A stretch of DNA of 64,000 nt from Fomitopsis serialis (GCF_022376445.1 NW_025954977.1:451553-515552); one strand, 5' to 3'. Shown: positions 21,894-34,838, counted from the first letter of the stretch. Numbers and translations: made by a program. Notes: generated by a model from the letters alone, not told the origin.

Positions 21894-23285
21894 TCATAGC
21901 TTCCCCGCGCCTTGTACACCCCACCCCTTCTCGTCCTCACCGAATGTCTCTGCAAAAGCGCCGCCAATCTCTCCCAGCATGTCCTGTGTGACGACGCCCC
22001 TGCCCTGCTTCGAGAATGCGCGCCGCGATGCCGTGCGCGTCACCATCGACCCGCCAACGGCCGCGAGCAGCGGAAGGCGCGACAGTGGGAGAGTCTTGTC
22101 ACTGTGATGAGAATGCGTGAGCAGGTTGGCAGACGTGCAGGCGGGAAGATGCGGGCGTACCCATATGCTCCTGTCTCATAGCACTTTCCCCACGCGAGCA
22201 TGGTGCCGACGGTCCCGCTGAGGATGTCGCCTTGCCCGCCGCAGCGCTTGTACCCGCCCGGTGTGTCGACGACGACTTGTTCTTCTGTGGATTGGCTTCC
22301 GGAGAGCTGTCAGCAGAGACATAGATTTCAGCGGAGGATCGGGAGGCAGGCGCGTGCATGAGCTTACCGTGCTCCCCGTGTCGGTCGCGATGATGTCCTC
22401 TTTGTTCTTCTGCAGGATTGTCACGCCGCCCAGCACGCGCGAGATCCGCATGGCGTGCTCGTCGGGCGGGCTCTTTGGGTCCACGCCCTGTAGCACAATC
22501 GGGGCAGCACAAGTGAGACTTCCATGGGAGACAGTGAGGACGGTGCGCAAGTACGCACAGCGTTATCACTCAGCCGCTTGAACTCCATGACGTTCGGCGT
22601 GAGGACTGCCTTGCGGTAGCCTTTGATGAGGCTCAGGTCCTGACCGACCATCCACAATGCGTCTGCGTCCAATACAACGTACATGTCCTGCAGCCGCAGC
22701 GTGATATTTTCATCAACTCACGCCATGCACGCGGAGATGAAGTGACGCGCACCTGCTCTTTCGCGATGTTCAGCGCCATCTTGGCGAAGTTCTGCATGTA
22801 GTCTTCTCGTCCCAGCCCGGGCCCAATTACTAGTACATGCAGGCGCTCCAACAATGAGGACAGAGCTGGCTTCACTTCCGCGGGCGATCTTCGATGCCCG
22901 TTGGACCCGGCACGCGGTGTTGATCAGTGCTCCGCCCAGGATAGGCAGCAGCGAGAGCACTCACTGGTCCTCACGGAGAATGGGGTGGACGATGAGGTCG
23001 GGGGAGTAGGATTTGATGGCACCAGCGGCGGTCGGCGAGCAGATGACGTGCGAGAGGTCTGCGCCGATGCGAAGAGCTGAGATGGAGGCGAAGAACGGCG
23101 CGCCCGTGTAGCTTCACCACGACTCGGGATCAATCTCTATGTCCCATGCAGAGTAGGATAGCCACGACGTACTCGAGCGCGCCGCCGAGGACACCGACTC
23201 GGCCAGACTGGCCCTTGTGAAGGGAGCCGTTGAGAGGCGGGATGATCTGCCTGATTTCGTTGAAGAGTTGGCGGGGAACGGACAT
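21894..23285 (-). CDS. NAXD: ATP-dependent (S)-NAD(P)H-hydrate dehydratase
   Basis: Repairs hydrated, inactive NADHX/NADPHX back to NAD(P)H using ATP; it is a ribokinase-fold enzyme. Seven exons join in frame to 332 residues: 23285-23173, 23111-22965, 22888-22753, 22687-22559, 22487-22368, 22306-22161, 22101-21894. Motifs in order: [22 protein letters not shown] near the N-terminus, [38 protein letters not shown], and [11 protein letters not shown], the catalytic and anion-hole loop of the family. All introns are GT-AG, 52-76 nt. The N-terminus has no obvious mitochondrial targeting signal. Usual partner is the NAXE epimerase, not present in this window. Confidence 0.95.
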
Positions 23286-23894
23286 TTTGATCTCGTCAAG
23301 TCAGTCGTTTAAGTCGTGAGCGTCGTACGAGGCGATGTGTGGTTGTGTAAAAGAGTAAATGCCACAGCCGTTGGGTTTTGTACGGGGAGAGCGTCGAGCG
23401 TGGAGGCAGCACGCCCGGTGACGTCGCCGTCCCCAGGGACCTGCCGTGGGGTTAGGGCTTCACCGACTCCAGCTACTCTCTCGCGCCACCATTTTGCCTA
23501 CTTACATATCAGTCAGGTAATAGACTCTCCCGCTGTGGTATGACCAGTATGTATATATTTATAGCTAGGGCCTTGCCGTGCAGTGGACTCAACGATCGTC
23601 GGTTCAGACGCAAAAGAAGATCTTCCAGACTGATAATTAACAGAATGTCTTACTCACCCACTCTCCGAATCCGACCCGCATCGCACGGAAATTCACAAGG
23701 AAACGCATGGAGACTCGGACGGCGGCCCACGCGCGGGTACTTACGTTTCCTAACTCAGCAACACTAACCCAGAAGTTCCAACATTATTGAAGTCCGTGCT
23801 CGACACGAACACCAATATTCCGTCGAGCATGCATGCATGCGCAAGCAAACACCCAATCTAACTACCACTTCGACACAACAACATCCACACAGAC
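23286..23894. other. Intergenic
   Basis: Promoter side of the NAXD gene and 3' side of the small secreted protein. A CATGCATGCATG run lies near 23827-23839. No gene seen. Confidence 0.4.
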
Positions 23895-24371
23895 TCAGTC
23901 CAACTCGTCGTTGTATATCGCCCTCGCGAACAGTTCTTCCTCGAACTCGCGGGCCAACAGCTCCCTCACCTCGCTGGGGCGGTGGACGGGCGGGAACGGT
24001 GGGCCATGGTGCGGGGGCGGGAGGGGGCGCAGGATGGGCTTCGGGCTGCCAGGAGGATGGTGCGGTACGGGCGGGAGGCGCAGGATGGGCTTCGGGCTGC
24101 CAGGAGGCAGTGTGTGCTTCGGGCCGACACGGTGCGGACCCCGATGCAGCCATCCCCCGCCTCTGGGCATCACATCGCGCGCCCAGAAGCTATCCTCGAG
24201 GTCTCGCTCGTACACACCCTCTGCTGCACGGGGCAGACTGTGGAGGGGGTCGGTTTCGGTGCGGCGTGCAACAGTGCATGGATAGACTACTCACAGTCCA
24301 GTGGGGAGGGCCAGAGCCGGCGCGGCGGTGGCAGCAGCGAGAAGAATCGAAGAGACGGCGGAGTAGCGCAT
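23895..24371 (-). CDS. Small secreted proline-rich protein with an internal repeat
   Basis: Two exons (24371-24295 and 24237-23895; intron 57 nt, GTGAGT...CACAG) give 139 residues. The N-terminus MRYSAVSSILLAAATAAPAL is a clear signal peptide, with cleavage probable after the ALA of PALALP. The mature part starts with charged and aromatic residues (VYERDLEDSFWARDV). It then has two tandem copies of a Pro-rich unit, PPGSPKPILR followed by LPPVPHH or PLPPPHH, and ends in an acidic helix-like tail (REFEEELFARAIYNDELD). No cysteines, so not a hydrophobin or disulfide-rich effector. I do not recognise a family; secretion is inferred from the signal peptide. A TATA box lies about 190 bp upstream of the ATG. 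Confidence 0.75.
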
Positions 24372-24560
24372 GGTGGATCGTGAGACGTGCGTGACAGAAA
24401 GAACTTCAACGACGGTCGTGAAAAAAGCGGGGCTATACGGTGGTCGGCATCGGCATCCAAGAGGACTACGAGTGCTTTGGTACTCACCAACCAGTACCCT
24501 CGCTTGAGTTGAGCTCGAATGAGAAGAGTGAACTAAGGGATGGAGGGGAGAGCGAACCCC

Positions 24561-24569
24561 TTTTATATG
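24561..24569 (-). promoter_or_regulatory. TATA box of the small secreted protein gene
   Basis: On the minus strand CATATAAAAGGGG, a near-consensus TATA element, lies about 190 bp 5' of the ATG at 24371. The leader between them contains a GTGAGT at about 24484, so a 5' UTR intron is possible. Confidence 0.55.
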
Positions 24570-25515
24570 TAGAACTCGCAGCGCCACACGCGCCTGCAAA
24601 AGGGTGTCTGGCGTTCTGCGAGTGTTCCACCACACAAGCGGCTCTCAGGAGAGCTCCGAGAGTGCAGAGAGGCAGACCGGCGCCGACAACTACGGTCACA
24701 TCGCGGCCACACAGGTACACGCGGAGTTCACATCACCGTGTGCAGTCCGGTCAGACCCCCCCCCGGAAATCTGCGCGATATCAGTCTATGCCGTGAATGT
24801 TGTGATGCAACGTAGAACGCACCGTGAAAAGTACTACTAAGTGACATTTCATGCTGAGATTCATCAGCATGAGCTCATCTGGCCGCTCGTCATCTTCTGC
24901 ACTATTCGCCGATGAAGCAGGACGTGGATACGATGAAGCAAGGGAGAAAGAGGTATCGGCCGCAGTGCGGAAGGAAGCTCGCTGTCACCACGGTAGGCTG
25001 CAGAGCATTCAAGTTGACGTCCTTCAAGTAAGACTCGGTGGTGCACAAAGCAATTGACTTGCTGCTCAGGCTGTGTAGGCAGCAGTGTCAGCAGCGAAGG
25101 CACAGTTCGGAAGGAGGCGTACCAAGCTTGGGTTGTGACGAGGCCTCGTTCTCATCACTGCAACGTCCGAGTGCAGAACCCAAGATACGTGCCACTTTGC
25201 TGTCGAGCCTTCAATCAGCAGATCTCAATGTCAACACTTGTATGGCGCTGTACATATCTCACGCGGGAGACTTCCGACGTATTGTGGATTTCGTATCAAC
25301 CTCTATTACGACTATGGTCGAACGACAACGATGACGAGAGCAGTACATGCGGAAGTCTACTTAAGACCCGCACCAGAAGACCACGCACCGAACCGGATAT
25401 CAAATGAGAAGCAGTTGATGTTAGTACAAGTGTAAGAATGCGAGTATGCTAGGTAGGATGAATCCAGTCACAGCGGACGAAGGGACAAGGAAGCAGAGAC
25501 AAGTGGCGAGCGCAA
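24570..25515. other. Intergenic
   Basis: No gene supported. A C run (CCCCCCCC) is at about 24757-24764. Holds the distal promoter of the small secreted protein and the 3' side of HMG-CoA synthase. Confidence 0.4.
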
Positions 25516-27346
25516 TCATGCCTTGGGCTTGCGCACGTACTTGCGCCTGTACTTGCTGTCGATGCTCTCGAGGTAGAAGCCGCCCGGCCAGATGTTGTCG
25601 AGCGAGCCCTCGGGGATGTACGACCCTGCGTTGTGGTTCTTCTCCCGGAGCTACGAGGTCTGCTGTCAGTATCCCACTCGCAATGCACGGGAGAAAGTGA
25701 CGACTTACATTGAGCGCATCGACGTATGTTTGGCACGGCACGACCTTCATGCTCTCCAGCCTGTTGATGAGGTCCAAGTTCTCGCGGATCGTGGTCGTGT
25801 CACCCTTCACGCGGATCGTGAAGAAGCTGCTCGCGAGACCACTGCCGAACGCGAACATGCTGATGCGCTTGCCCCTAAGCTCAGCGGGCTCGACGCTCGC
25901 GAGGAGCGACGCGAGGCCGCCGTACAGCGACGCGGTGTACATGTTGCCGCACCGCCGTGCGCAGCGCATGCCGAACTCGACCGTGCCGTCGAACTCCTTC
26001 TTGGCGACGCCGATGAAGGTCTTCTCGAGCGTCTTGTCTGTCAGCGACTCCTTGTAGGGCTGCGCAAGGATCGCATCGGCACTCGGGACGTTTGCGTACT
26101 TCGGCGACTTGGGGTTAGCCATGAAGTCGTTCCAGACCTGATTGTGTTCGTTAGGACGTAGTTACACTCGAATACGCGTGAACAGACGTACCAAACGAGC
26201 GTGCGCCTTCTGCACCATCTTGCCGTACGGGCTGTGGAAGACAGGGTAGTCGACATCGTCAAGCGAGAACGCTGCAAGCGATGTAGCCGCCTCGCCGTTT
26301 CCATTCAGGCTCGCGACCTTCTTTGCCTTCGCGTGCTTCCGGCGGTAGGCAGTGTATGCAGCGTCGATGGCGGAGACGTAGGCGGTGATAGAGAGGGGGC
26401 CGTCGACCTCAGGGTACTCAGACTCGAGTTTGGGCTTGTAGAAGTCGTACGTGTTGGCCATGTGTGTACCATGGGTCGCTACATGACAAAGAAGGAAGTC
26501 AGCAAACCGCGCCTGAAACTTCGCCAGATAAGGGGGTGCGAAATCGGTATCTCAGTTCAAGAATAGGGACGCGTCATAGCCAGCAGGAGCGAAAAGCGCG
26601 ATCAGGCGAAGCCATAGGCTAAAGGCAAAGACACGATACTCACGCTCAAAGACCAACGGGGCGTTGGGACCAATCAGCATGGCAAATGCACCCGCACCGC
26701 CAGTTGGCCGGCCGCTGCCCTCGGCATAGATGGCGATATCGCCGCCTACGACGATCGCGTTCCGGCCGTCCCAGGACGAAGACTCGACCCAGTTGATGGC
26801 GTTGAACAGGGCCGCGGTAGAGCCGTAGCACGCGTTCTTCGAGTCGACGCCCTCGACGTCAGTGTTGCCGGCCTCGGCGAAAAGGTCCATCAGGACGGTC
26901 TTTGTCGCCTTGGACTTGTCAATAATGGTCTCCGTGCCGACGTCGATGCGGCCAATGGACGCGGGGTCGATGTTGAACTTCTCGAGCATGTTGATGACGG
27001 CTTTCCGCGACACGAAGTCAAGGCGTGACTTTGCACTCATCGTAGCAGGTACTCACCAGTCAACGCGAACGAGTTGATGTCCTCCCGGTCGTCACAGCAC
27101 GCCATGAACTTCTGGCCGAGACCAATGGTATACTTGCCCTTCGAGACACCGTCAAACTCCTCAAGCTCCTCCTCCGAGATACACTGCACACGACCTTCTC
27201 AGAACCAGGCATCGAAGAAAGCGTTGCTACCCACTCACCCTCTGAGGGAAATACATCTCCATGGCGAGAACACCAACGTCCTTGGGGCGTGCGGGTGCCT
27301 CGACATCCTGGTGGGCGCGCGCAGAGCCGTTGAGAGGGACAGTCAT
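25516..27346 (-). CDS. ERG13: Hydroxymethylglutaryl-CoA synthase
   Basis: Condenses acetyl-CoA with acetoacetyl-CoA to HMG-CoA, the step before HMG-CoA reductase in the mevalonate and sterol pathway. Six exons (27346-27239, 27183-27057, 27000-26644, 26478-26192, 26137-25709, 25650-25516) join without a break to 480 residues, normal for the family. Seen in order: [52 protein letters not shown] with the catalytic Cys, [47 protein letters not shown] with the active-site His, and [10 protein letters not shown]. The catalytic Glu probably lies in the EDINSF region. No mitochondrial presequence, so the cytosolic form is expected. Introns are 54-165 nt. Confidence 0.97.
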
Positions 27347-27435
27347 GGTGATGGGCAGGAGTAATAGAGTGGTACGGTCTCGCGAACAGGACGTACAGGG
27401 AGGGCTAAGGGAGAGAGGACGGCGATAATCAAGTG

Positions 27436-27442
27436 TTATATA
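27436..27442 (-). promoter_or_regulatory. TATA box of HMG-CoA synthase gene
   Basis: TATATAA on the minus strand, about 90 bp 5' of the ATG. Two GATTGG/CCAATC CCAAT-box words lie nearby at about 27532 and 27547. Confidence 0.55.
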
Positions 27443-29550
27443 GAATCTGGGTGCGAGATGGGGCGACAAGTCGGAAAATACTTTTTTAGCGAAATGGAAC
27501 GGCTGGTGGTACGACCAACCCCTCCTGCCAGCCAATCCCCGCCGCTGATTGGCTGCCCCACGTCCCCTCGTCCGCTACACACCATCATGGCCTGACCTGC
27601 TCCAGCGCCCTCCTTTGTCGCTCTCGAAACCCGACGTCCTGCAGAGATAGCATCATGTCGTCGAGCGAGGGTGACTTCACGCGCGCCGCGGCGCGCTGCA
27701 GCCACCGTCGCACCTGCTCGATTTGGCTAGCGCGCGACTGCTGGCATCGCGCGTCGACGACGGCGCGTTCTTTTGTTTCGTGCTGCTAACCCACTAGCGG
27801 CCGTCGAACAGCTGTGCATGCCTCCTTATCTGCATGTCTTGTGTTGATCTTGTTATCGCCTGGAATGGACCGCGCTGTTAGAGCGACTCCATGGAAGTCG
27901 CCTGCTCAGCCAGTCCGGTTCATGGAGTCCCGGTTTCTCCACTGGTCTTGGTCACTCCAGACACGCTCGTCTTGTCCTCATCTTCAACTTACTCTCACGG
28001 AATCTTCAGGTCCCAGGCACGTAAACTAGTTCGCCTTCCTCCTGCGGCTTCACTCGCGATGGTCTTCTACGAACGCGTAACGTCCGACCCGGATTCGAAG
28101 GTGAGTCTGCCTTGGCGACTGTACGTACGTGAGCAATATGCTTTTCCTGACTTCGATGGGCCCGGTTCCGGTTATCTCACCCGGTGGTCTTTCTAATCGT
28201 ACGGCGCCAGCGAGCCATCTTCCGATTCTACAATATGAAACGCAGTGGAATGACATGCAAGGGGACATGGCGTCTGATGTTGCAATCGGCTTACAGTGTC
28301 CTGTGTCCTATATAGCAAAATTGGATGACCGGCCAGTCCTACCTTCTGGACGAACATGGGAGTACGACTACTCATCTTGATGTTTTTCAGTCACCGTCAC
28401 ACTCATTGAAGGGCCAGACCTATGCGATTGAGCCACGATGCCCAGGCACTGCTAGGGCTTACGTTTGTGCAAACCTCCCCCACCCGTGCATGAATACGCC
28501 TGTTCGGTATGTTGACGCGAGAACGTCACTGCAATGATGGGGTACTTTTCTGTGAAGTGTCTCGACTGCCAAGTCTCCGCACGTTTACAGTGAATAGAGC
28601 AAGAGGCACTGATAGGCGTGTAGAAGTGTAGACAACCAGCTTCTCGAATTGACACGCCATCAACACTGCGGACCATACTGTCTCCGTGAGGTCGGCTATC
28701 GGTGTCTACGGCAGCAACAGCCTACCTGCTCCGTGCCTTCGGTGAGTGCGCATGAGTGTATTACTGAATGATATGATCCTAGACGAACCTCTCTAGCTGA
28801 GCTTCGGTGACGCAAGAAGGATGCGTTACTGTAATGCGATACTGTAACGGTGTGATGTTTCCAATCCCACTACTTTCTCTTGCTTACTCGACTTTTGCTC
28901 CTGCCATAGTGGTTGAGTACACCATCCCGACTTTAGATATGAGCGGCAAACCATGGACCGTACTGCACTGCGTCCCCTGTTGCAATGCCGGTATGTCAGT
29001 GCAGGCCTATCGCATACCAAAGGAGGCTTAGCAGTATAGCCCAGTACTGATATCACCGAACTCAATTATATCGAAATTGCTGCGTGTGGGACCCTGGTGG
29101 GACCAATGTACTCGGGCTCAATCTCAGACTGAGTGAAACTTGACAGAAGCGCGCTGATAAGAAAAATATGTAGCACGATTAGTCGACGGTGTAGTACCAC
29201 TGCACTCAGATATGTATGGCATGATCGTGATGGGAGACGTTGCAAATTGAGAGCACACTGTGCAGCACAGTAACAAGATCCCAACAACTCCTGAGGCTCA
29301 GCGAAAGGCATATGGCGGTTCATTCCGGCCCGGCTGCGGCCAACATCCAGCTGTGGCGCAGGAGCTCTGATTGAATCACTCGCCATTACTGAAGGTTTCA
29401 ATTTCCAGGACAGTACTGTCTATCGCGCATATTCTGACTTCTGACTCTTCGTCCACATACCCAACGTTGCAGATACTCAGTCTTTCATACCGCGAAAGGA
29501 TCTGTTACGACTGTGAACGACCCGCAGATAGCCACATATATCCCTCCCTC
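27443..29550. other. Long region without a supported gene
   Basis: Beyond the HMG-CoA synthase promoter, a + strand frame (27891-28196) contains coding-like text (MVFYERVTSDPDSK followed by GTGAGT), but no family is recognised and no continuation found. It could be a remnant or an exon of an unknown gene. The rest is short frames only; the VPS9 promoter lies at the right end. Confidence 0.3.
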
Positions 29551-32421
29551 ATGCTAGAGCCACCTCAGGCTGAAGGAGTGACGAGCGCACAGGATGACTT
29601 GCACGAAGCGTTGGACAACATACACATAGGTGAGGGTATCTCAGCCGTACAGCCTGCCAACCCAGAACCCAACCCCTGGTACGACCCTGCGTCCGAGGCC
29701 CAACATGACGCCGGCAAGCACGAGCGTACGCTGCACACGCCCGATCCCTCATCCCTGGACCCAACGGCCACGCAGAGCTTCGTCTCAAGAGACATCGCAG
29801 CATCGCAGCCGCACGCGAGCGAAGATATCCTTTCAGAGTTCGACCCTCTGGCCAGCTCGGAGGAGAAGGCTGCGCGCGAGGCATGGGCTAGCTCTGAGGC
29901 CCACCCTCCACCTCCACAACTCCCACCGAAGGACGCGACGTCGCTTGCTGCAGTTGGCTCAGAACAAGCCGCTGAGGGCGCCTCGTCTGACTCTCAAGAC
30001 CCCTCAACATCGGACGCACCGTCCGCAGCCGCAGCCGCCTTCCCTACGCTCGCCGCTTTCGCGCGCACCTTCTCCATCCCACTCGGACGCAGCCAGCGCC
30101 CACAGTCTCTCGACACCGCCACCGCCGTTCCCTCTCCAGCGACACTCTCGTCCTTCGCCCAACAGCAATCAACACCGCTAACACGCACATTTATGGTCGA
30201 CCCGGAGAACTCTAGTGCTGCAGAGGTTTCGGGAGGCAGCGGCCGGAGCACGCCAGGAGTCCGCGATCCCGAGCGGGACAGAGGGAAGGCAGCCGAGAGG
30301 GCCAGCCCACCGTTTGACTTCCAAAAGTTTCTGGACCAGATGAAGCTGAAGGGCGCGGAGCCAGTGGCGAAGTACTTGCGGTCGTATGTCAGTGCCATTA
30401 CTTTCGTGTGTATAGTTGTTGATTATATAGGATGCTACGTGCGTGTGCTACCCGATCGGTCGCGGTTGTGATTTCGTAGCTTCCTGAGCAACTTTGCGAA
30501 GAGGACGTTCACGGTGACTGATCAAGTGAAACTGATCAACGACTTCCTGAGTGTAAGTGATCTCTATCATCTTCTCCCTGTTGTAGTATTTAGAACGACA
30601 TTTTTCATGTGATGTAGTTCATCGCGGAACGTATGCGAGACACGGACGTATGGAAGAACGCTACGGACGCAGAGTTTGATAACGCGATGGAAGGCATGGA
30701 GAAGCTTGTCATGAATCGACTCTACGACTTGTACGTCATCCTTTGCGTAGGTTACATACTCACGCATCCAAACATATTTTCAGCACCTTCACGCCTGCGG
30801 TAGTCCGGATGACTCCACCACGGCCAGTGACCGTGGACGATCTCGAGCGCGACCGCGTACTGTCACAACGAATAGCGTTGTTCAAATGGATCGAACCCAA
30901 TCATCTAGACGTCCCTGAGGGCGAGGGCAGCGAAGGATTCTTGATGTTCGCCCAGCAAGGTTGGTTAGCTCATTCTTCACATGCGGTCGTTGACCTAAAT
31001 CTCTCTGATCTTCCTCACTCAGAACTGCTCAAAGTCAATCACTACAAAGCGCCCCGGGACAAACTCATCTGTATATTGAACTGCTGCAAGGTCATCTTCG
31101 GTCCGGTTCCCTCTCATTGATCCGCGACCTCTGACTGACATGCCTTCGTGATTGATACAGGTTTGCTCAGACACCTTCACAAGGAAGAGGGCGCAGATAC
31201 TTTCGTGCCTCTATTAATCTATGTCGTTCTGAAGGCGAACCCGCCTAATCTCATGTCTAATGTGGAGTGAGAAGTGCGAATAACCATATACCTCGGCTTT
31301 AGACTGACGATACACAGGTTCATCAATCGCTTCCGGAATCCTGCGAAGCTGCAAAGTGAAGCAGGGTATTACCTCTCTAGTCTCGTAAGTTCCGCTCACC
31401 TCGATCCCAAGGTGCTCAATCGATTGACGTTGTCCAGATGGGTGCAGTTTCATTCATCGAAACAATGGATCATACATCGTTATCCAACATCACACAGGAG
31501 GAGTTTGAGAGGTATGCAGCTGATGGGATTTTGCCCACTGAGCTAACGTGGATCGCTAGGAACGTCGAAATGTCTATCCAGTCACTACCAGCCAGCGGAA
31601 CCGCGACACCCGAGTCATCTACTCCATCATCTGGCATCTCAAGAGCCTCGACACCAACCCGACCATCCCCTCACTTGGGCGAGGAATCCGCGCAGCCCCT
31701 CGCGCTCCCTACGCCTGCGCAGGCATTGAGCGAAGATGCGCGACGTCTACTGCAGAAGACCGGAGACACGCTCTCTAAGCCGCTGAACGCCATCAGCCGC
31801 ATCTTCAACGAAGTACTCGACAACGCCGAGGAGTCCTTCTCGTCCCTCCCTGCCTTCAACCCCGACTCGACACGTGACCAGAGGCAGTATCAGCACCAGG
31901 AGCAAGACCAGCAACCTGGGTTCGGGGTCCCGCAGACGCCCTTCGGCGCAGGGGACGATGGTCAGCAAGTCGGCGGGTATTCGACGCCCTTGCAAACGCC
32001 CTACAAGCAGCGCGTACGAAGAGTGCCATCTCCGCTCTCGACAGGCCAGTCTCCCGGATCATACTCGCTGGGTTCGCCCTCAGGTATCGACACACCAACA
32101 CGACCGCGCGGGTCAGCCCCGATGTCGCCGCAGATGGCACCTCCGCGGAGCGCCTCCGCCATCCACTCGCGGCCGGGTTCGGCGGACCTGCGACCACAGT
32201 CATCGCACGTCTCGCGGACACCCACGCCGAGCTTGGACCTGGCTGGCTTGCAGGACGAGATCGACGCCGCGCACGAGCGCGCGGCCGTCGCAGCGCGGGA
32301 GACGCTGAAGCAGATCTTCCCGGCGACGGATCCAGAGATCATGGACTGGGTTCTGGAGGCGAACGAAGGGGACCTTGGGAAGAGCATCGAGGCGCTTCTA
32401 GAGATGAACAGTGGGAGTTGA
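29551..32421 (+). CDS. VPS9: VPS9-domain Rab5/Vps21 guanine nucleotide exchange factor with CUE domain
   Basis: Activates Rab5/Vps21 on endosomes, needed for vacuolar protein sorting. Nine exons (29551-30383, 30480-30552, 30618-30730, 30784-30959, 31023-31100, 31161-31266, 31318-31384, 31438-31511, 31560-32421) sum to 794 codons in frame. Residues 1 to about 255 are acidic, Ser/Pro-rich and probably disordered. A helical bundle (FDFQKFLDQMKLKGAEPVAKYLRSF) and the VPS9 domain follow, with YKAPRDKLICILNCCKVIF, then GADTFVPLLIYVVLKANPP and the Asn/Phe-rich FINRFRNP helix. After a Ser/Pro-rich linker the C-terminus is a CUE ubiquitin-binding domain (ETLKQIFPATDPEIMDWVLE...IEALLEM). The start at 29551 is chosen over an upstream in-frame ATG (29371) because the extension has no family resemblance. 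Confidence 0.93.
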
Positions 32422-32652
32422 ACACGTTGAGTGCGCAACGGGCTTAAGTATGTACCAGTAACCATTCTGCAATCGATATTCTTGACACATGCATCCCTAA
32501 TCGAAAATATCTGATGAACTGGCTAGTCCAAGTAATATTTCATGCATGACTTCTACCAGTTGCTCCAGTCAATACTCATCAACTACACCTGCACGGCAAG
32601 GCGCTGCCCCACGGCCAGCGCCGGTGCAGTATTCAAGGTCTGACATCGACGG

Positions 32653-34274
32653 TTACAATTCATCAAAGTTCACCTGAATTATGAATAGACCGTCAGCACA
32701 GTCCCAAACTGATATAGCGAACCTCGTACCGCGTCTATCAATTGTTGGACTTTGCGAGCAATGGAGTCGCCAAATGTGGCGTAGGCGGACGGAAAGGAAC
32801 AAGAACCACATTTGGTTTCTTGTATAAGAGTGACGAGTACGGCGGAAGCGATGGCCTCTTTGATTGTTCGCGGAGATGGACGTGGAAGCAGAATTACCAC
32901 AGCTCTAGTGATCGCAGGAGCAACCCATCCCGCGACGTTATCCATATCGTAGTACACCGAATGCCGGCATAACATCATTTTTCGAGCTTTGACGTCTAGC
33001 CAGGTTGTCGTCGCTGAGCCAGCAGAAAAAATAGCTGTACTGCATCTAGCATGATAGGTGAGGAGACGGTGGTAATGTTGAGTCGACATGTCCTCCATGG
33101 AAGGTGAGTACGAAACCTCGATCTCCTGAATCGTTCCACCCAAGAGTGATTGTGCGGCGTCCTTGGCTTGCGTTGTCCAGCCATGAGAACACGCGAGAAG
33201 GTAAGCTCCGAATGGATCTAGAGATACGTATTGCGTCCAGTGCAGTTTCACGAGCCATGAGGCCTTCTCGCCCATCTTGTATTTCCGTGCCGCGTCCATG
33301 AGGCCAATGACGAAGGCCAGTTCTTGCAATAGCGGGCCAGGAGCGCAAGTTGGGTGATACAGCCGTAGGAGGACGTCGAGGATACCGCTGTCTTCTTCAA
33401 TGGAGATGGATACATGCTCTCCAGTCGATGCAGCGACTGAGTGCGGATTCGTGTCTTTAGGTGAGACACTAAGTACCGCCGATGCAGCGACTACGAGCAT
33501 CTCAGCGAGACCAGGAGATGCCATCGAAACAAAGCTCTTCTGCACGAAGAAACGGACCTTATCCGATGTTATGATCTCTGCATCGCAAGCGGGGGAATCG
33601 AATGGCAATTGGGCATTCGAAAAATCTGAGCATGAAGCTTGGGGTCCATCTCGTTCCTTGGCTGAGTCTGCTGGCTCTGGCGCGCAGAACACGAGTTGCT
33701 GCCAGTCCATTCGCTGCCTGCAGTAGTGCAACAGCTTGCGATAGCATGCAGCGGGGATCTGGTCCAACTCGGGGGTGTAAGGGTAGCATAGAACGAAGAT
33801 GCCGAGTGAAAATGCCTGAGCGGCGGCGGCCTTTGCTACTTCTTCGAGGTGAAGCCTGCAGGCGATCGCAAAGACACGCAGCGGTTCACTTGCCACGAAG
33901 TCTTGTAACGCACGCTTGATGAGCCCAGCAGGTTTGGCCATCTCATACTTCATCGCAGCATCGAGTGCCTGATGAACGACATCGAGATCACTCAGATCTG
34001 GGTCCGCAATGGGATAACATGCATCTAGCAGGGCGCGCAATGTCCTGCTACTCTCCACCAAGTCCACAACTGGCGCGGGAGCGGCTTGATGCGAGGCTGT
34101 GGGCTGTGGAAGGCTGAACATATCTGCGAAAACTGGAGAGGCAATGGTCAGGATGACACGGTGGGCCTTGTAGGACACCCCGTCGGAAGACCGGAGGATG
34201 ACATCCCCGTCTTCTCGGTCGTACGGCGACTGTAGTTTCACTGGAGTCAAGCCTGCGTCTGTTCCTTCAGCCAT
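32653..34274 (-). CDS. Double-BTB/POZ protein C
   Basis: Exon 1 34274-32730, intron 32729-32674 (GTACGA...TTCAG with a GCTGACG branch-like site), exon 2 32673-32653: about 521 residues. BTB 1: GDVILRSSDGVSYKAHRVILTIASPVFADMF. BTB 2: AEIITSDKVRFFVQKSFVSMASPGLAEML...SIEEDSGILDVLLRLYHP. The C-terminus has a single CGSC; the earlier cysteines are not clearly paired. The last exon encodes VNFDEL, matching the end of the sister gene at 45-46.7 kb (VDFASL), which supports the splice. Start at 34274 (MAEGTDAG) rather than 12 codons upstream, by analogy with the sister. Sister of protein D; the two are separated only by the 10-kb transposon. Confidence 0.87.
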
Positions 34275-34838
34275 ACTGAGCGGCGGAGGGACTGTTGATA
34301 CTCGGCACAACCTGCGATGTATGTGAACTCGAAAATTCAGCTAGACTCTAGAACCGTCAAAACTTGTCCATCAACGTTCAACTCTCTGTAGCCGGTGCGT
34401 TGAGATGGTACGTACGTGGTCGTTGTTGGCGTGACACTAGAACAAGTCTCGCTCAGCGACCTGGAGCTCGAGGGGACGGCTGTAGTCTGAATACTGAGCA
34501 AGGTACCGATAGTAGTCACTGTCGATGCTGGGTCACGCCAGTCACATTTTGTGGCCATCAGCCACCGTGTCGCATTTGGCAACTATCGTCGATGATTCCA
34601 GTGCTTACTGTCCGTCCGTTGCTCGAGTTCATGCAGTACCATACAGTTCTAGTCACCATCTATGCCACTTCGTTTCTTTCGTTCTAATTGATACTCAATA
34701 ATCACACCAACGTACGGCTCCTCCCCCTCCTTGAAGGCCCTTGACGATGCAATACTATACCGAACATAAATGACATCGTTGAAAGTTGTGATCCAACGAT
34801 GTCTATGAGCTGCAGTACACTGTAGTGCATTGGTCATA
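34275..34838. other. Intergenic, left flank of the large transposon
   Basis: Promoter side of BTB gene C. No gene seen. The sequence up to 34838 is host DNA; the target duplication ATTTAC begins at 34839. Confidence 0.5.

Noticed and set aside
23833..24394. Two long + strand frames (150 and 185 codons) opposite the small secreted protein
   Set aside because: They are antisense to a gene with signal peptide, intron and TATA box; openness is explained by the GC-rich proline repeats.
29371..29550. Upstream in-frame ATG of the VPS9 gene
   Set aside because: The 60 extra residues look like leader sequence; the acidic MLEPPQAEG start is more plausible.
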